A stretch of DNA of 64,000 nt from an uncultured Clostridia bacterium (GCA_948471525.1 CAOKSY010000008.1:11862-75861), one strand, 5' to 3'. Positions 7,763-17,742 are shown, counted from the stretch's first letter. Program-made: numbers and translations. Notes: generated from the letters alone by a model not told the origin.

Positions 7763-8580
7763 ACTTTTAAGTCCTCCCTTTCTAGTTCCTCGACGTCAAA
7801 ATAAACGACGTAAGTCATTACGCTTAAATAAGATATAAACACCCAGTAAAAAATACATGACAGCACCGCAAGCAAATACTTTGCATTTTTAAACGGAAAA
7901 ATTATCACAAACATCGTCGGCAACATCAACAGCAGTATAATCCAAAGAATACTGAAAAACAATTTGATGCTCTTTGCGCTCAACTCGTATACCGACTGCC
8001 CCAACGATTTAAAAAGTCCGTAACCTTTCATAGTCATATTGGGAATTGCAAGCAGCGATATTGACACAAGATAAAGCTCCAACAGCAAGAATATTACCGC
8101 CAGCACTATACAGGCGGGCAACGCGTTGGCAAACATCTTTACCGCCGTATACATAAACGTAGACAGGAGCACCGCCACTATCTCGACCGACACGAATAAA
8201 AACAGCGCATATTTGAGCACGGGAATAAAATTATCGTTCAAATATGATACCACGCTTTTCAGTTTGCCGCCGCTCATTGCGCCGTAACGCATATTCTGTC
8301 TGTTATATCCCGAAACTATGCTCACGGTGACGATAGTCAACAGCACAATAAATAAAATAATTACGAGTCTTCCGAATCCCGCATATCCGTTTATCTTTTT
8401 GAATATTCCGAGGAAAGAATTGTAAGTATGTTCTTTTCTGCCTATGCTCACTATTATATCGAGCAAACTCAACGGCTCTAGAAAAATGCCCAGCAAAACC
8501 GAAGGTATAAACAGAATACCCATACTTTTGAGAAAATTCTTTCCCATATATTTTAGTGTCGAATTAGAGTAAATGTTCAT
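7759..8580 (-). CDS. Polytopic membrane protein, partner of the downstream gene
   Basis: The protein is 273 residues with about six hydrophobic helices (for example GRLVIILFIVLLTIVTVSIV, VSVEIVAVLLSTFMYTAVKMF and LFFSILWIILLLMLPTMFVI). No family is recognised. I start at 8580, just after the stop of the upstream HAD gene, because GGGAG stands before that ATG. It is translationally coupled to the next membrane-protein gene by an ATGA overlap. Confidence 0.7.
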   Translation of the reverse strand: MNIYSNSTLKYMGKNFLKSMGILFIPSVLLGIFLEPLSLLDIIVSIGRKEHTYNSFLGIFKKINGYAGFGRLVIILFIVLLTIVTVSIVSGYNRQNMRYGAMSGGKLKSVVSYLNDNFIPVLKYALFLFVSVEIVAVLLSTFMYTAVKMFANALPACIVLAVIFLLLELYLVSISLLAIPNMTMKGYGLFKSLGQSVYELSAKSIKLFFSILWIILLLMLPTMFVIIFPFKNAKYLLAVLSCIFYWVFISYLSVMTYVVYFDVEELEREDLKV

Positions 8581-8581
8581 C

Positions 8582-9250
8582 TCATTTCTCCCGATGCGGT
8601 CGCTTCTCCGCATAATTGTCTTTGACGAATTTGATCACGTCGTAAGGAGTATCGGCTCTGAAAACGACGTTTTTATTGTTGATAGTTTGATAATCTCCGA
8701 ATCCCCACATACAGAGTATGCAGTCGATCCCCAACTCTTCCGCGCCTTCGACGTCATAGACAGTATCTCCCACCATCACGCAGTCCTGCGGTTGGATAGA
8801 ATACTTATCTAGCGCGTAGCGCAGCACTTGCGCCTTCGTCTCTCTGACGTTGTATACGAGTCCCGACAGTATCTCTATGCTGTCGCGCACGCCGAACCAT
8901 TCCAAAAGATGATCTGCCTCTTCGTGTTTTTTGCACGTCGCTACTCCCGTCGTCACTCCGCTCATAGCGTTGCACTCGGCAAGCATTTCCTTTACTCCGT
9001 CATATAGTTTGCTCTTATAGATGGCCTTTTCACCGACGTAGAGTTCGCGGAAATAACCGACCGCTTCATACGCTCTGTCCTTTCCTATATATTTCTCAAA
9101 AGTCTCCGAAAGCGGCGGACCTATAAACTTTGAATACAAGGTCTCGTCCACGTCTACGCCGAACTTGTCAAAGGTTCTTTTCAGTATATCGCACACGCCG
9201 TCGTAAGTATTGCTTATCGTGCCGTCAAAATCGAAAAATACGTATTTCAT
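8582..9250 (-). CDS. HAD-family phosphatase, phosphoglycolate phosphatase-like
   Basis: This 222-residue HAD hydrolase has motif I FFDFDGTISNTYDG, with the nucleophilic Asp at residue 6 and the general acid Asp at residue 8, a C1-type helical cap, and motif IV MVGDTVYDVEGAEELGI. The Gph/PgmB-like group removes phosphate from small metabolites such as 2-phosphoglycolate; the exact substrate cannot be read here. The frame continues 8 codons upstream into valS from a TTG, but the ATG at 9250 begins directly at the conserved first strand. It follows valS closely and precedes the two membrane-protein genes. Confidence 0.85.
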   Translation of the reverse strand: MKYVFFDFDGTISNTYDGVCDILKRTFDKFGVDVDETLYSKFIGPPLSETFEKYIGKDRAYEAVGYFRELYVGEKAIYKSKLYDGVKEMLAECNAMSGVTTGVATCKKHEEADHLLEWFGVRDSIEILSGLVYNVRETKAQVLRYALDKYSIQPQDCVMVGDTVYDVEGAEELGIDCILCMWGFGDYQTINNKNVVFRADTPYDVIKFVKDNYAEKRPHREK

Positions 9251-9267
9251 ATAAGTTACACAACTCT

Positions 9268-11895
9268 TCAGCAACCTGCGAGCGCGTCTATCTCGGTCTT
9301 GAGTTTATTTGCTTTCTCGCGATAGTTTATGAGTTTTTCCTTCTCTTTGTCAATGAGCGCCTTGGGCGCTTTCGCCACAAATCCCGCGTTGGCAAGCATC
9401 TTTTCGCTTCTCAGTATCTCGCTCATCGCGACGTCGTATTCTCCCTTGAGCCTTGCTATCTCTTTGTCCGCGTCGACGAGATCTCCGAGCGGAACGGCTA
9501 TCTCTCCGAAATCTCCGAACAGCGAAACGAGTTTTTCTTCGATACCGTTTTTATTGTCGACAAATTCTATGTTTTCGACACTCGCAAGTTTGAGAATATA
9601 GCTTACGTCCTTGGCGTTTACGCTGCTTGCGACAAAATATGCCTTTATCTTCTTGGACGGAGCCACGCCCTTTTCCGCTTTCATATTGCGGATAGCCTTT
9701 ACTGCGTCCATAACCTTTTCAAATTCCGCGCTCTCTTTCGTATAGTTGTATTTTTTATTGACCGTCGGCCAGTTGGATATGACTATACTGTTCTTCGCCG
9801 TAGGCAGATTTTTATAAATCTCTTCAGTGATGAACGGAACAAACGGATGCATAAGTTTGAGGATATTTTCGAGTACGTATACCAACACCGTCAAAGTATT
9901 GGTCTTCTTGTCCTCCGAATCGCCGTAAAGCGAAACTTTTGCAAGCTCTATGTACCAGTCGCAGAATTCCGTCCAAACAAAATCGTATAACTTAGCCGCG
10001 GCGTTGCCGAGTTCGTATTTTTCAAGATTTGCCGTAATGTCTTTTATCGCGCGGTTGAGTCTCGACAGTATCCATTTGTCCGCGTTGGTAAGCCTGAACG
10101 ATCCCATCTCCTTTACTCTCACGCCTTTGAGATTGAGGAGTACGAATCTGGACGCGTTCCACAGTTTGTTCATAAAGTTTCTTGAGAATTCCGTCTTTTG
10201 ATCTGTATATCTCGTATCGTTTCCGGGAGCAAGTCCCTGCACGAGAGAAAATCTAAGACTGTCCGCTCCGTAGTTGTCTATGATCTCCAGCGGATCTATT
10301 CCGTTGCCGAGCGACTTGCTCATCTTCCTGCCTTGAGAATCTCTTACTATTCCGTGTATAAGAACTTCGGGGAAAGGTATTTCTCCCATATGCTCGAGAC
10401 CCGAGAAAATCATTCTCGCCACCCAGAAGAAGATGATGTCGTAAGCCGTGACAAGCAGAGAATTGGGATAGAAATATTTCAGATCGTCCGTCTTATCGGG
10501 ATAGCCCAAAGTCGAGAACGGCCAAAGTGCGCTGGAAAACCAAGTATCCAATACGTCTTCGTCCTGTTTTATATGTCTGCCGCCGCACTTGGGACATATC
10601 TCCACGTTTGTCTTGGACACCGTCGTCTCTCCGCAATCTCCGCAATAGTACGCAGGTATTCTGTGTCCCCACCAGAGCTGACGGGAAATACACCAGTCCT
10701 TTATGTTCTCCATCCAGTTGAAATACACCTTGGAAAATCTGGACGGAATGAATTCCACTTTCTTCTTTTTGACCACGTCTATAGCCGGCTTCGCCAACGG
10801 CTCCATCTTGACAAACCACTGCTTGCTCACGATAGGCTCGACCGTCGAGTGACAGCGATAACATTCTCCGACGTTGTGCTTATAATCCTCGATCTCGACC
10901 ATATATCCCTGCGCCTGCAAATCCTCGCATATGCGCCTTCTCGCTTCTACTCTGTCAAGTCCCTTATATGCTCCCGCGTTTTCGTTCATCGAGCCGTCGT
11001 CGTTCATTATTCTGATGACTTCCAGATTATGTCTCAGTCCCACTTCAAAGTCGTTGGGATCGTGCGCAGGCGTGATCTTGACCGCGCCGCTTCCGAAATC
11101 CTTTTCTACGTATTCGTCTGCAACCACGGGAATAAGTTTGTTCATAAGAGGAAGGACAAGCGTCTTTCCTACCATATCCGTATATCTCACGTCGTCGGGA
11201 TTCACCGCTACGGCGGTATCTCCCAGCATAGTTTCGGGACGCGTCGTAGCCACGACTATCTCTCCGCTGCCGTCGGCAAGCGGATATCTGATATGCCACA
11301 GATGACTGTCCTGTTCTTTATATTCCACTTCGGCGTCGCTTAGCGCCGTCTTACAGCACGGACACCAGTTGATTATTCTGTCGCCCTTATATATCAGCCC
11401 TTTCTCATAGAGGTTGACAAATACTTCGTTTACGGCCCTAGAACACTTTTCGTCCATTGTAAAAGTCTCTCTCGACCAATCGCAAGACGCGCCGAGTTTT
11501 TTGAGCTGTTCTACAATTCTTCCGCCGTACTTTTCTTTCCAAGCCCACGCTCTTTCCAAAAAGCCGTCTCTACCTACGTCTTTCTTCGTCAATCCCTCTT
11601 CGTTTTTCATCTTCTCGACGATCTTGACTTCCGTAGCTATAGACGCATGGTCGGTGCCGGGAAGCCACAGCGTGCTGAATCCCTGCATTCTTTTAAATCT
11701 CACTATCACGTCCTGAATAGTATCGTTGAGCGCGTGCCCGATATGAAGCTGTCCGGTGATATTGGGCGGCGGTATAACTATCGTAAACGGATCTTTCTTA
11801 CCGTCCGTCTCAGCCTTAAAATAACCCTTTTCCATCCATTCTTCGTACAATTTATTCTCAAACGATTTCGGATCGTACGTCTTTGCCATTTCCAT
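9268..11895 (-). CDS. valS: Valine--tRNA ligase
   Basis: This 875-residue class Ia synthetase has an HIGH motif in PPPNITGQLHIGHAL, an inserted CP1 editing domain (about 190-350), zinc-binding cysteine pairs (YCGDCGE, CPKCGG) and the KMSKS loop GRKMSKSLGNG. The C-terminal anticodon domain is followed by the ValRS coiled-coil arm (about 800-875). It charges tRNA-Val and hydrolyses mischarged threonine. AAGAGGAT precedes the start. No T-box leader is seen in the short upstream gap. Confidence 0.97.
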   Translation of the reverse strand: MEMAKTYDPKSFENKLYEEWMEKGYFKAETDGKKDPFTIVIPPPNITGQLHIGHALNDTIQDVIVRFKRMQGFSTLWLPGTDHASIATEVKIVEKMKNEEGLTKKDVGRDGFLERAWAWKEKYGGRIVEQLKKLGASCDWSRETFTMDEKCSRAVNEVFVNLYEKGLIYKGDRIINWCPCCKTALSDAEVEYKEQDSHLWHIRYPLADGSGEIVVATTRPETMLGDTAVAVNPDDVRYTDMVGKTLVLPLMNKLIPVVADEYVEKDFGSGAVKITPAHDPNDFEVGLRHNLEVIRIMNDDGSMNENAGAYKGLDRVEARRRICEDLQAQGYMVEIEDYKHNVGECYRCHSTVEPIVSKQWFVKMEPLAKPAIDVVKKKKVEFIPSRFSKVYFNWMENIKDWCISRQLWWGHRIPAYYCGDCGETTVSKTNVEICPKCGGRHIKQDEDVLDTWFSSALWPFSTLGYPDKTDDLKYFYPNSLLVTAYDIIFFWVARMIFSGLEHMGEIPFPEVLIHGIVRDSQGRKMSKSLGNGIDPLEIIDNYGADSLRFSLVQGLAPGNDTRYTDQKTEFSRNFMNKLWNASRFVLLNLKGVRVKEMGSFRLTNADKWILSRLNRAIKDITANLEKYELGNAAAKLYDFVWTEFCDWYIELAKVSLYGDSEDKKTNTLTVLVYVLENILKLMHPFVPFITEEIYKNLPTAKNSIVISNWPTVNKKYNYTKESAEFEKVMDAVKAIRNMKAEKGVAPSKKIKAYFVASSVNAKDVSYILKLASVENIEFVDNKNGIEEKLVSLFGDFGEIAVPLGDLVDADKEIARLKGEYDVAMSEILRSEKMLANAGFVAKAPKALIDKEKEKLINYREKANKLKTEIDALAGC

Positions 11896-11959
11896 ATATC
11901 TATCCTCTTTCTTAATATATCCCTACTGTTGATTTAAAAATTTTGTTTTTCCCGACTTC

Positions 11960-12229
11960 TCAGTTTGCCCAGTTTATGCACATTATCGCGACCAGCATGC
12001 CGGCAAGCGCAACGCCCACCGATAAAAACTGAAACGTCACCTGCAACATCAGCGTATTGGGCTCGTCTCCCTTTGCCGCGCGTTTTTTCCCTATCGCATC
12101 GGCGATCTTCTTACTGCAGAAATTCAAGACAAGTCCTATGATCATAATGACTATACCCGCTATCACCGCCGGATGCAGAAGCCTTTTCCAATGAAAGGTA
12201 AACGCCGCCAAGTAATACAGAACGCTCAC
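11960..12229 (-). CDS. Small membrane protein of unknown function
   Basis: This 89-residue protein has two or three hydrophobic helices (IAGIVIMIIGLVLNF and FLSVGVALAGMLVAIMCINW) joined by a basic loop KKIADAIGKKRAAKG. It starts at GTG with AGGAGAGG eight bases upstream, directly after the stop of the phosphatidyltransferase gene. The coupling suggests a shared function at the membrane, but no family is recognised. Confidence 0.6.
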   Translation of the reverse strand: MSVLYYLAAFTFHWKRLLHPAVIAGIVIMIIGLVLNFCSKKIADAIGKKRAAKGDEPNTLMLQVTFQFLSVGVALAGMLVAIMCINWAN

Positions 12230-12234
12230 GCCTA

Positions 12235-12945
12235 TTACCTCTCCTGAGTATCTTCGACTTGCTCCGACTCGCTTTGATCGCCGTCTCGGATTATTCTCTC
12301 GCCGATTTCTTCGACATTAGGCAGCGGTCTGCCGTATCTGTCCAAAGTATCGAGTATTCCGCTCTCTTTGAGCGCTTTGAGCTGCTTTGCGTATATAGCC
12401 GTATATACGGCAGCCGCCGCGACAGCCAGCACGCTGGCTATGACGAGTATAGCAAAATCTATCCATTTGACAATATCGTTCTTGAAAGTAAAGAAGGACA
12501 GCAGTATGCCTATAAAATATATCGTAGCTCCCGCCTTGCCTATCTTGATCGACTTCTGCTCCACCTGTCTCTTGCTCGCCCTCATCCAATACTTGGACGT
12601 AACTCCCATATAGACTTCTTTTACAATGATAACGATAGCGAAAGCCCAATGTATATTGGCGCTGATACAAAGCATGAGCACCGCCACGCATTGCAACAGC
12701 TTATCCGCTATCGGATCAAGCACCTTGCCTATATCGGAGATCTGATTAAAATTTCTCGCTATATATCCGTCGCAAATATCGGTTATTTCCGCAAATAGGA
12801 ACACTCCGAAACTCGCCCACATATAAACGTCGGTCTTGTGTACGCAAAACTCCGCCATAAGCCATACGAATACGGGGACGCATATCAGTCTAATATAAGT
12901 CAGTATGTTCGGAATAGTGAACAATTCCTCCTTTTTAAATTCCAT
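12235..12945 (-). CDS. pgsA: CDP-alcohol phosphatidyltransferase, PgsA-like
   Basis: This 236-residue integral membrane enzyme carries the signature D-G-x2-A-R-x8-G-x3-D-x3-D, visible as DGYIAR followed by GKVLDPIADK (about residues 59-80), which binds the CDP-alcohol and Mg2+. The N-terminus FTIPNILTYIRLICVPVFVW is typical of phosphatidylglycerophosphate synthase, which joins CDP-diacylglycerol to glycerol-3-phosphate. A cardiolipin synthase of the same fold is an alternative. The acidic C-terminal tail of about 50 residues is longer than usual. GAGAGG precedes the ATG. Confidence 0.85.
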   Translation of the reverse strand: MEFKKEELFTIPNILTYIRLICVPVFVWLMAEFCVHKTDVYMWASFGVFLFAEITDICDGYIARNFNQISDIGKVLDPIADKLLQCVAVLMLCISANIHWAFAIVIIVKEVYMGVTSKYWMRASKRQVEQKSIKIGKAGATIYFIGILLSFFTFKNDIVKWIDFAILVIASVLAVAAAAVYTAIYAKQLKALKESGILDTLDRYGRPLPNVEEIGERIIRDGDQSESEQVEDTQER

Positions 12946-13103
12946 AACAACCTCTCAAAAAATTATTTTGCAATTTATTATACCACACCTAATATATAAT
13001 TGCAATAAATTTACCTATATAAAGCCCCGGCCGCCGATTATATCCGCGCTGTCCTTGATATTGACCTTATCCTAGCCCGAATATTGAAAAACAGCTCCTT
13101 TAT

Positions 13104-14927
13104 TTAACCGTTTCCCTTAAAAAATCTTAAAAGCTTTCTCAAAAAACTTTCTTTTTTTTCCGCTTGCGGGCTGATCGGACGCCGACGGCATCCGTACTCT
13201 ATCGCGTCGTCCCTCACTCCCATATATTTAGACCAGCCTTGAGGTCTCGACTTCGCCTGGCATCTAAGCCTTACTCCGTAGCAATTATAGAACGCGCCCT
13301 CGCCTATCTCCGTAACGCTGTCGGGGATATATATTTCCTTAAGCCCGTAGCAGTCGGAAAAAGCGCCGTCTCCTATCCTGACGGTACCCGACGGCAGTTC
13401 GATAGCGTTCAATTGCATTCTGCCGCAGAATGCGCGATCCCCTATCTCGACGACGCCTTCCGGTATGATACTCTGCTGACATCCCACCCGCAAAATTTCT
13501 GTATACTTTTCTATAATGCAATTCCCGCTGCTGTAGAATTTGGAGTTTTCCGGATCTACCGTTATGCTCTCCAAACTATTGCATCCGTTGAACGCGTCGC
13601 CGCTTATCTCCCTGACTGCGGAGGGGATATAAATACTAGTCAAGTTATTGCAATGTACAAACGCCATTTTTTCTATCTTCCTGAGAGAATACGGCAGTGT
13701 GACAGATATCAATCCTTTACATAATCCAAACGCGCTTTCTCCTATTGTCTCGACGCAATCGGGGACTGCGAAGCGCACAAGTTTATCGCATCCGAAAAAT
13801 GTATCTTTCTCTATCTTCTCTATCTTGATATCCGTATTGATTTCGCTGAGATTTTTACAGCCCGTAAAAGCTCTGGCTCCCAGCTTTCGCAACGACGACG
13901 GCAGCGCCACTCTTTTAAGATTCTCGCACTGCGAAAATATATTATCGCCGATCACCTCTATGCCTTCGGCAATATCCGCCTCTTCCAATCTTTTTTCGCA
14001 AAAAAACATACTGCCGTATAACTCCGTTATCCTGTAGACACGACTGTCTCCGTCATCTAATTGCGAAGGTATGGTCAAATGTTTCGGCACCTTGACGTCA
14101 GCGGAAAATTTGACTATCGCGGCAGTATAGTCGTGTCCTAAAAAATAAGTGAAGGGATCTATAATCGTAAACCCCTTGACGTCTTTGCCGTCCATAAAAG
14201 TTTTCTCCGTGTCATTTGGCGTCCACTCCGTCTCATAGGACGCGTCCGGCGCGGACGATTTGACCTTCCACAACACTCTGTCGGTATGACTTTCTATCAG
14301 CATTTCAGACATACTTTCGCCGTCGCTGTGGTAGTACGCATTTTCCGGATCCACGACGATCCCTCTCAGCGCGTCGCAATTATCAAAAGCGCGGTCTCCT
14401 ATTTCGGTTACAGACGATGAAATATATAACGTATTCGATACGCCGCAACCTTTGAAAGCGTCGGAACCTATGCTGACCAACGATTCGGGAAGTATGATAT
14501 CGCGCAGAGCCTTACATCCGTAAAACGCGCTGTCGCCTATCTTTGTCACCGAATCGGGAATAACGATAGAGCTAAGACTATTGCTCTCATAAAAAGCGGC
14601 GTGCTTTATCTCTTTCAAACTTTTAGGCAGTTTGACTGTCTCCAGACTGTCGCTAGACATCGCCCAGTCCTCGATCTCTTCTATTCCCTCGGAAATTTCG
14701 ACGATCTTCAAATTATTGCAAGAAGAAAAGGCGCTTTCGCCCACCTTTTTTACCCTGCATACTCTGCCCAGTTCGTCTCGCACTTCACATTCGATTTTGA
14801 CGTAGCTTTCTATGTCGTGCTCGTAATGTCTGCTCACCGTGGCAGTCCCGTCGCCGTTTATCAGATATATAACTCCGTTGTACTTTATCCGATATTTGTC
14901 ATATCCTCGGTTAATTTCTTTTGCCAT
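13104..14927 (-). CDS. Leucine-rich-repeat (LRR_5, BspA-like) protein
   Basis: The 607-residue protein consists mostly of LRR_5 repeats with the pattern IGDxAFxxCxxLxxIxIPxSVxxI, for example SVTEIGDSAFYGCKALRDI, EIGDRAFDNC and VVEIGDRAFCG. Two repeat blocks (about 60-190 and 290-580) flank a middle section without repeats (195-285). BspA-type repeats commonly bind host or bacterial surface proteins. However, there is no signal peptide, lipobox or sorting motif, so it may stay in the cytoplasm or leave by a non-classical route. GGAGGAGAAAAG precedes the start. Confidence 0.85.
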   Translation of the reverse strand: MAKEINRGYDKYRIKYNGVIYLINGDGTATVSRHYEHDIESYVKIECEVRDELGRVCRVKKVGESAFSSCNNLKIVEISEGIEEIEDWAMSSDSLETVKLPKSLKEIKHAAFYESNSLSSIVIPDSVTKIGDSAFYGCKALRDIILPESLVSIGSDAFKGCGVSNTLYISSSVTEIGDRAFDNCDALRGIVVDPENAYYHSDGESMSEMLIESHTDRVLWKVKSSAPDASYETEWTPNDTEKTFMDGKDVKGFTIIDPFTYFLGHDYTAAIVKFSADVKVPKHLTIPSQLDDGDSRVYRITELYGSMFFCEKRLEEADIAEGIEVIGDNIFSQCENLKRVALPSSLRKLGARAFTGCKNLSEINTDIKIEKIEKDTFFGCDKLVRFAVPDCVETIGESAFGLCKGLISVTLPYSLRKIEKMAFVHCNNLTSIYIPSAVREISGDAFNGCNSLESITVDPENSKFYSSGNCIIEKYTEILRVGCQQSIIPEGVVEIGDRAFCGRMQLNAIELPSGTVRIGDGAFSDCYGLKEIYIPDSVTEIGEGAFYNCYGVRLRCQAKSRPQGWSKYMGVRDDAIEYGCRRRPISPQAEKKESFLRKLLRFFKGNG

Positions 14928-15081
14928 AGACTTTTCTCCTCCGCCTATCCGCCTTGTTTATATTCAGTTATATTATATCTTACGCGTAATAAACCGTCAA
15001 GTATCGGATATCCTGCAAATTTGCTTTAACTCTCCAACCGTCTCTCACATATACTGTATTGACCAAAATCAGGAGGTAAAA

Positions 15082-16083
15082 ATGAAAAAATTAACAACGG
15101 TCGTGTTGACCGTCGCAATTATTGCGGTTGCCTGCGCAGGATTGATGTGCGGCTGTCAACCCAAAGACGAGAACACGATCAAACTTATTGAAGTAACCCA
15201 TTCCGTATTCTACGCTCCTCTTTACGTGGCGATTGACGGCGGATATTTCGAGGAAGAAGGACTTAAAATAGATCTTTCCAACGGCGGAGGCGCCGACAAA
15301 TGCATGACTTCGATCATAGCCGGTCAAGCAGACATAGGACTTATGGGACCCGAAGCCGCTATATACATCTACAACGAAGGCAGGAGCGATTATCCCGTAA
15401 TATTCGCTCAGCTGACGAAAAAGGACGGCTCTTTCCTTATGGCGAGAAATCCTGACGACAACTTCTCTTGGAGCAGCATCGCCGGCAAGGAAGTTATCGG
15501 CGGAAGAAAGGGCGGCGTGCCCGCAATGGCGCTCGAATACGGCATCAAGAAAGCCGGACTTAAAGACGGCGTCGATTACACGCTCAACTTCGACGTACAG
15601 TTCGATCTGATAGGCGCGGCGTTTGAAAGCGGAACCGGCGACTTCTGTACGATGTTCGAGCCTGCCGCTTCCAATATGCAAAAAGCCGGTATGGGCTACA
15701 TCGTAGCCGCGGTCGGCGAACAGTCGGGCAATATGCCTTTCACCGCGTTTATGGCTACCAAGAGCTACGTCAACGACAATTCGGAGAAAGTGGAGAAATT
15801 CACGAGAGCGCTCGTCAAAGCCATGGATTACGTCAACGCCCATTCTGCCAAAGAGATAGCGGAGATACTTGCTCCGTCGTTTGCAGGCACAGACGTAGCG
15901 ACGTTGACGACAGCCATACAATCATACAAAGACATCGACGCGTACTGCTCTACTCCCATAATGGAGAAAGCCGATTTCGAGCTTTTGCAGGACGTAATAA
16001 TCGATGCGGGCGTAATGACCAAGCGCGCGGATTTTTCAAAATTATTCGATCCGTCGATAGCTCAAGCTGTACTCAAGAAATAA
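15082..16083 (+). CDS. ABC transporter substrate-binding lipoprotein (NMT1/SsuA-like)
   Basis: This 333-residue protein starts at the ATG preceded by AGGAGGTAAAA; the open frame runs 81 codons further upstream but lacks a start signal. Residues 1-25 are a lipoprotein signal ending MCGC (predicted lipidated Cys25). The mature part (HSVFYAPLYVAIDGGYFEEEGL, then SIIAGQADIGLMGPEAA) is the NMT1/THI5/SsuA periplasmic-binding fold used for nitrate, sulfonates, taurine and thiamine precursors. It heads an SBP-ATPase-permease operon. No TPP or other riboswitch is visible upstream, so the substrate stays open. Confidence 0.9.
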   Translation: MKKLTTVVLTVAIIAVACAGLMCGCQPKDENTIKLIEVTHSVFYAPLYVAIDGGYFEEEGLKIDLSNGGGADKCMTSIIAGQADIGLMGPEAAIYIYNEGRSDYPVIFAQLTKKDGSFLMARNPDDNFSWSSIAGKEVIGGRKGGVPAMALEYGIKKAGLKDGVDYTLNFDVQFDLIGAAFESGTGDFCTMFEPAASNMQKAGMGYIVAAVGEQSGNMPFTAFMATKSYVNDNSEKVEKFTRALVKAMDYVNAHSAKEIAEILAPSFAGTDVATLTTAIQSYKDIDAYCSTPIMEKADFELLQDVIIDAGVMTKRADFSKLFDPSIAQAVLKK

Positions 16084-16100
16084 ATTTCACGAGGTAAAAA

Positions 16101-16892
16101 ATGAACACACTCTTACAAATGCGAAAGGTCGGCTTGACCTACCATACTCTCAAAAACGAAACCGTTGCGATCAAAGATCTGTCTTTGGAAAGTTACGAGG
16201 GCGAACTGTTGGGTATAGTAGGTCCGAGCGGATGCGGAAAGACGACGATACTCTCTCTTTTGTCGGGAATACTCACACCCTCTCAGGGCGAAGTCTTACT
16301 CAACGGCGAAAGGGCGAACTGTCAATCGGGACTTACGGGATATATGTTGCAAAAAGACGAACTGCTGCCTTGGCGCAGTATTATGAGCAACGTCCTGTTG
16401 GGACTGGAGATAAAAAAGCGCAAGACTCCCGACAAGGAGAAATACGCTGAAGAATTGCTCAAAAAATACAATCTTTACGACTTTAAAGACTTCTACCCCA
16501 ATCAACTTTCGGGCGGAATGAAACAGCGGGTCGCTTTGATAAGGACGCTCGTTCTCGAACCCAAACTTTTGCTTTTGGACGAACCCTTTTCGGCGTTGGA
16601 CTTTCAGACGAGGCTCAACGTCGTCGAGGACGTATACGGTATACTCAAGAGCGAGGGCAAGAGCGCGGTATTCGTCACTCACGACATCAGCGAAGCAATA
16701 TCGATGTGCGACAGAGTCGCCGTGCTTTCGCAAAGACCCAGCACGGTCAAAGAGATGATAGACCTGACTCCGCTCGGGCACTGCACTCCGCTCGAGAGGC
16801 GCGAACATCCGCGTTTCGGCGAATACTTCGACCGTATATGGAGCAACCTGCAAACTACCAAGGAGAAAAGCGATGAAACACAAACGACTTAA
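16101..16892 (+). CDS. ABC transporter ATP-binding protein (SsuB/TauB-like)
   Basis: The 263-residue ATPase has Walker A GPSGCGKTT, Q-loop QKDELLPW, signature LSGGMKQRVAL, Walker B LLLLDEPFSALD and switch His in VTHDISEA. The QKDELLPWRS segment is characteristic of the nitrate/sulfonate/taurine importer group. It powers uptake by the neighbouring binding protein and permease. Its 3' end overlaps the permease start by 20 bases, indicating coupled translation. Confidence 0.93.
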   Translation: MNTLLQMRKVGLTYHTLKNETVAIKDLSLESYEGELLGIVGPSGCGKTTILSLLSGILTPSQGEVLLNGERANCQSGLTGYMLQKDELLPWRSIMSNVLLGLEIKKRKTPDKEKYAEELLKKYNLYDFKDFYPNQLSGGMKQRVALIRTLVLEPKLLLLDEPFSALDFQTRLNVVEDVYGILKSEGKSAVFVTHDISEAISMCDRVAVLSQRPSTVKEMIDLTPLGHCTPLERREHPRFGEYFDRIWSNLQTTKEKSDETQTT

Positions 16893-17709
16893 AAAAGATC
16901 TTACGAAGACCTACTCTCCCGAGCATATCGGATACTTAAAGAAACAGCGCAAAAAAAGCGTTGCGATCACGCTTTCGAGAGTGGGACTTCTCTTGATTTT
17001 TCTGTTATTATGGGAACTTCTCGCGAGGTTTAACGTTATCGACAGTTTTATATCGTCCAGTCCGTCGAAAATGGCGGTTTGTTTTGTCGAACTCGTCAAA
17101 GGCGGAGAACTGGCAAAGCACGTCGGCATCACGCTGGGAGAGACGGTCGCCAGCTTTTTTATTGCGACCGTACTGGGCACGCTGATAGCGATACTGCTGT
17201 GGTGGTGCGAAGGGATAAGAAAGGTACTGGAGCCTTATATAGTCATCCTCAACGCGCTGCCCAAGATCGCGCTCGGACCTATCATAATAATCTGGATGGG
17301 TACCGGTCAGTCGGCGATAATCACTATGGCTCTGGCAATATCGCTTTTTGTGACGATACTCGGCACACTGAGCGGTTTTCTAAGCGTGGAAAAAAGCAAA
17401 CTTATGCTTATGCAGACGCTGGGCGCAAGCAAATGGCAGACGCTGACAAAACTCGTCCTGCCCTCAAATATACCCAACATAATCGACGCTCTCAAGATCA
17501 ACGTCGGAATGTGCTGGGTAGGAACTATCATGGGCGAATATCTGGTATCGCGCGCAGGCTTGGGATATCTCATAATCTACGGCGGTCAGGTCTTCAAACT
17601 CGATCTGGTAATGACCAGTACCGTCATACTCTGCTTCCTTGCGGGAATAATGTACTATCTGGTCGCGTTGCTGCAAAAATTCGTCAGCAAAAAACTCAAT
17701 ATAGAATAA
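16873..17709 (+). CDS. ABC transporter permease (SsuC/TauC-like)
   Basis: The 278-residue protein has about six membrane helices and the EAA-type coupling loop LGASKWQTLTKLVLPSNIPNI, which docks on the ATPase. The BPD_transp_1 fold and the sequence LPKIALGPIIIIWMGTG match SsuC/TauC permeases. AAGGAG lies upstream of the ATG, inside the ATPase gene. It completes a three-gene importer and is followed by a terminator. Confidence 0.93.
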   Translation: MKHKRLKKDLTKTYSPEHIGYLKKQRKKSVAITLSRVGLLLIFLLLWELLARFNVIDSFISSSPSKMAVCFVELVKGGELAKHVGITLGETVASFFIATVLGTLIAILLWWCEGIRKVLEPYIVILNALPKIALGPIIIIWMGTGQSAIITMALAISLFVTILGTLSGFLSVEKSKLMLMQTLGASKWQTLTKLVLPSNIPNIIDALKINVGMCWVGTIMGEYLVSRAGLGYLIIYGGQVFKLDLVMTSTVILCFLAGIMYYLVALLQKFVSKKLNIE

Positions 17710-17742
17710 CCCCGTCGCTCTTTTGCGGCGTGAATATATATT

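Noticed and set aside
14928..15081. Possible TPP or S-box riboswitch before the ABC importer
   Set aside because: The gap is only about 150 bases and contains neither the thi-box nor the SAM-box conserved blocks, so substrate cannot be inferred this way.
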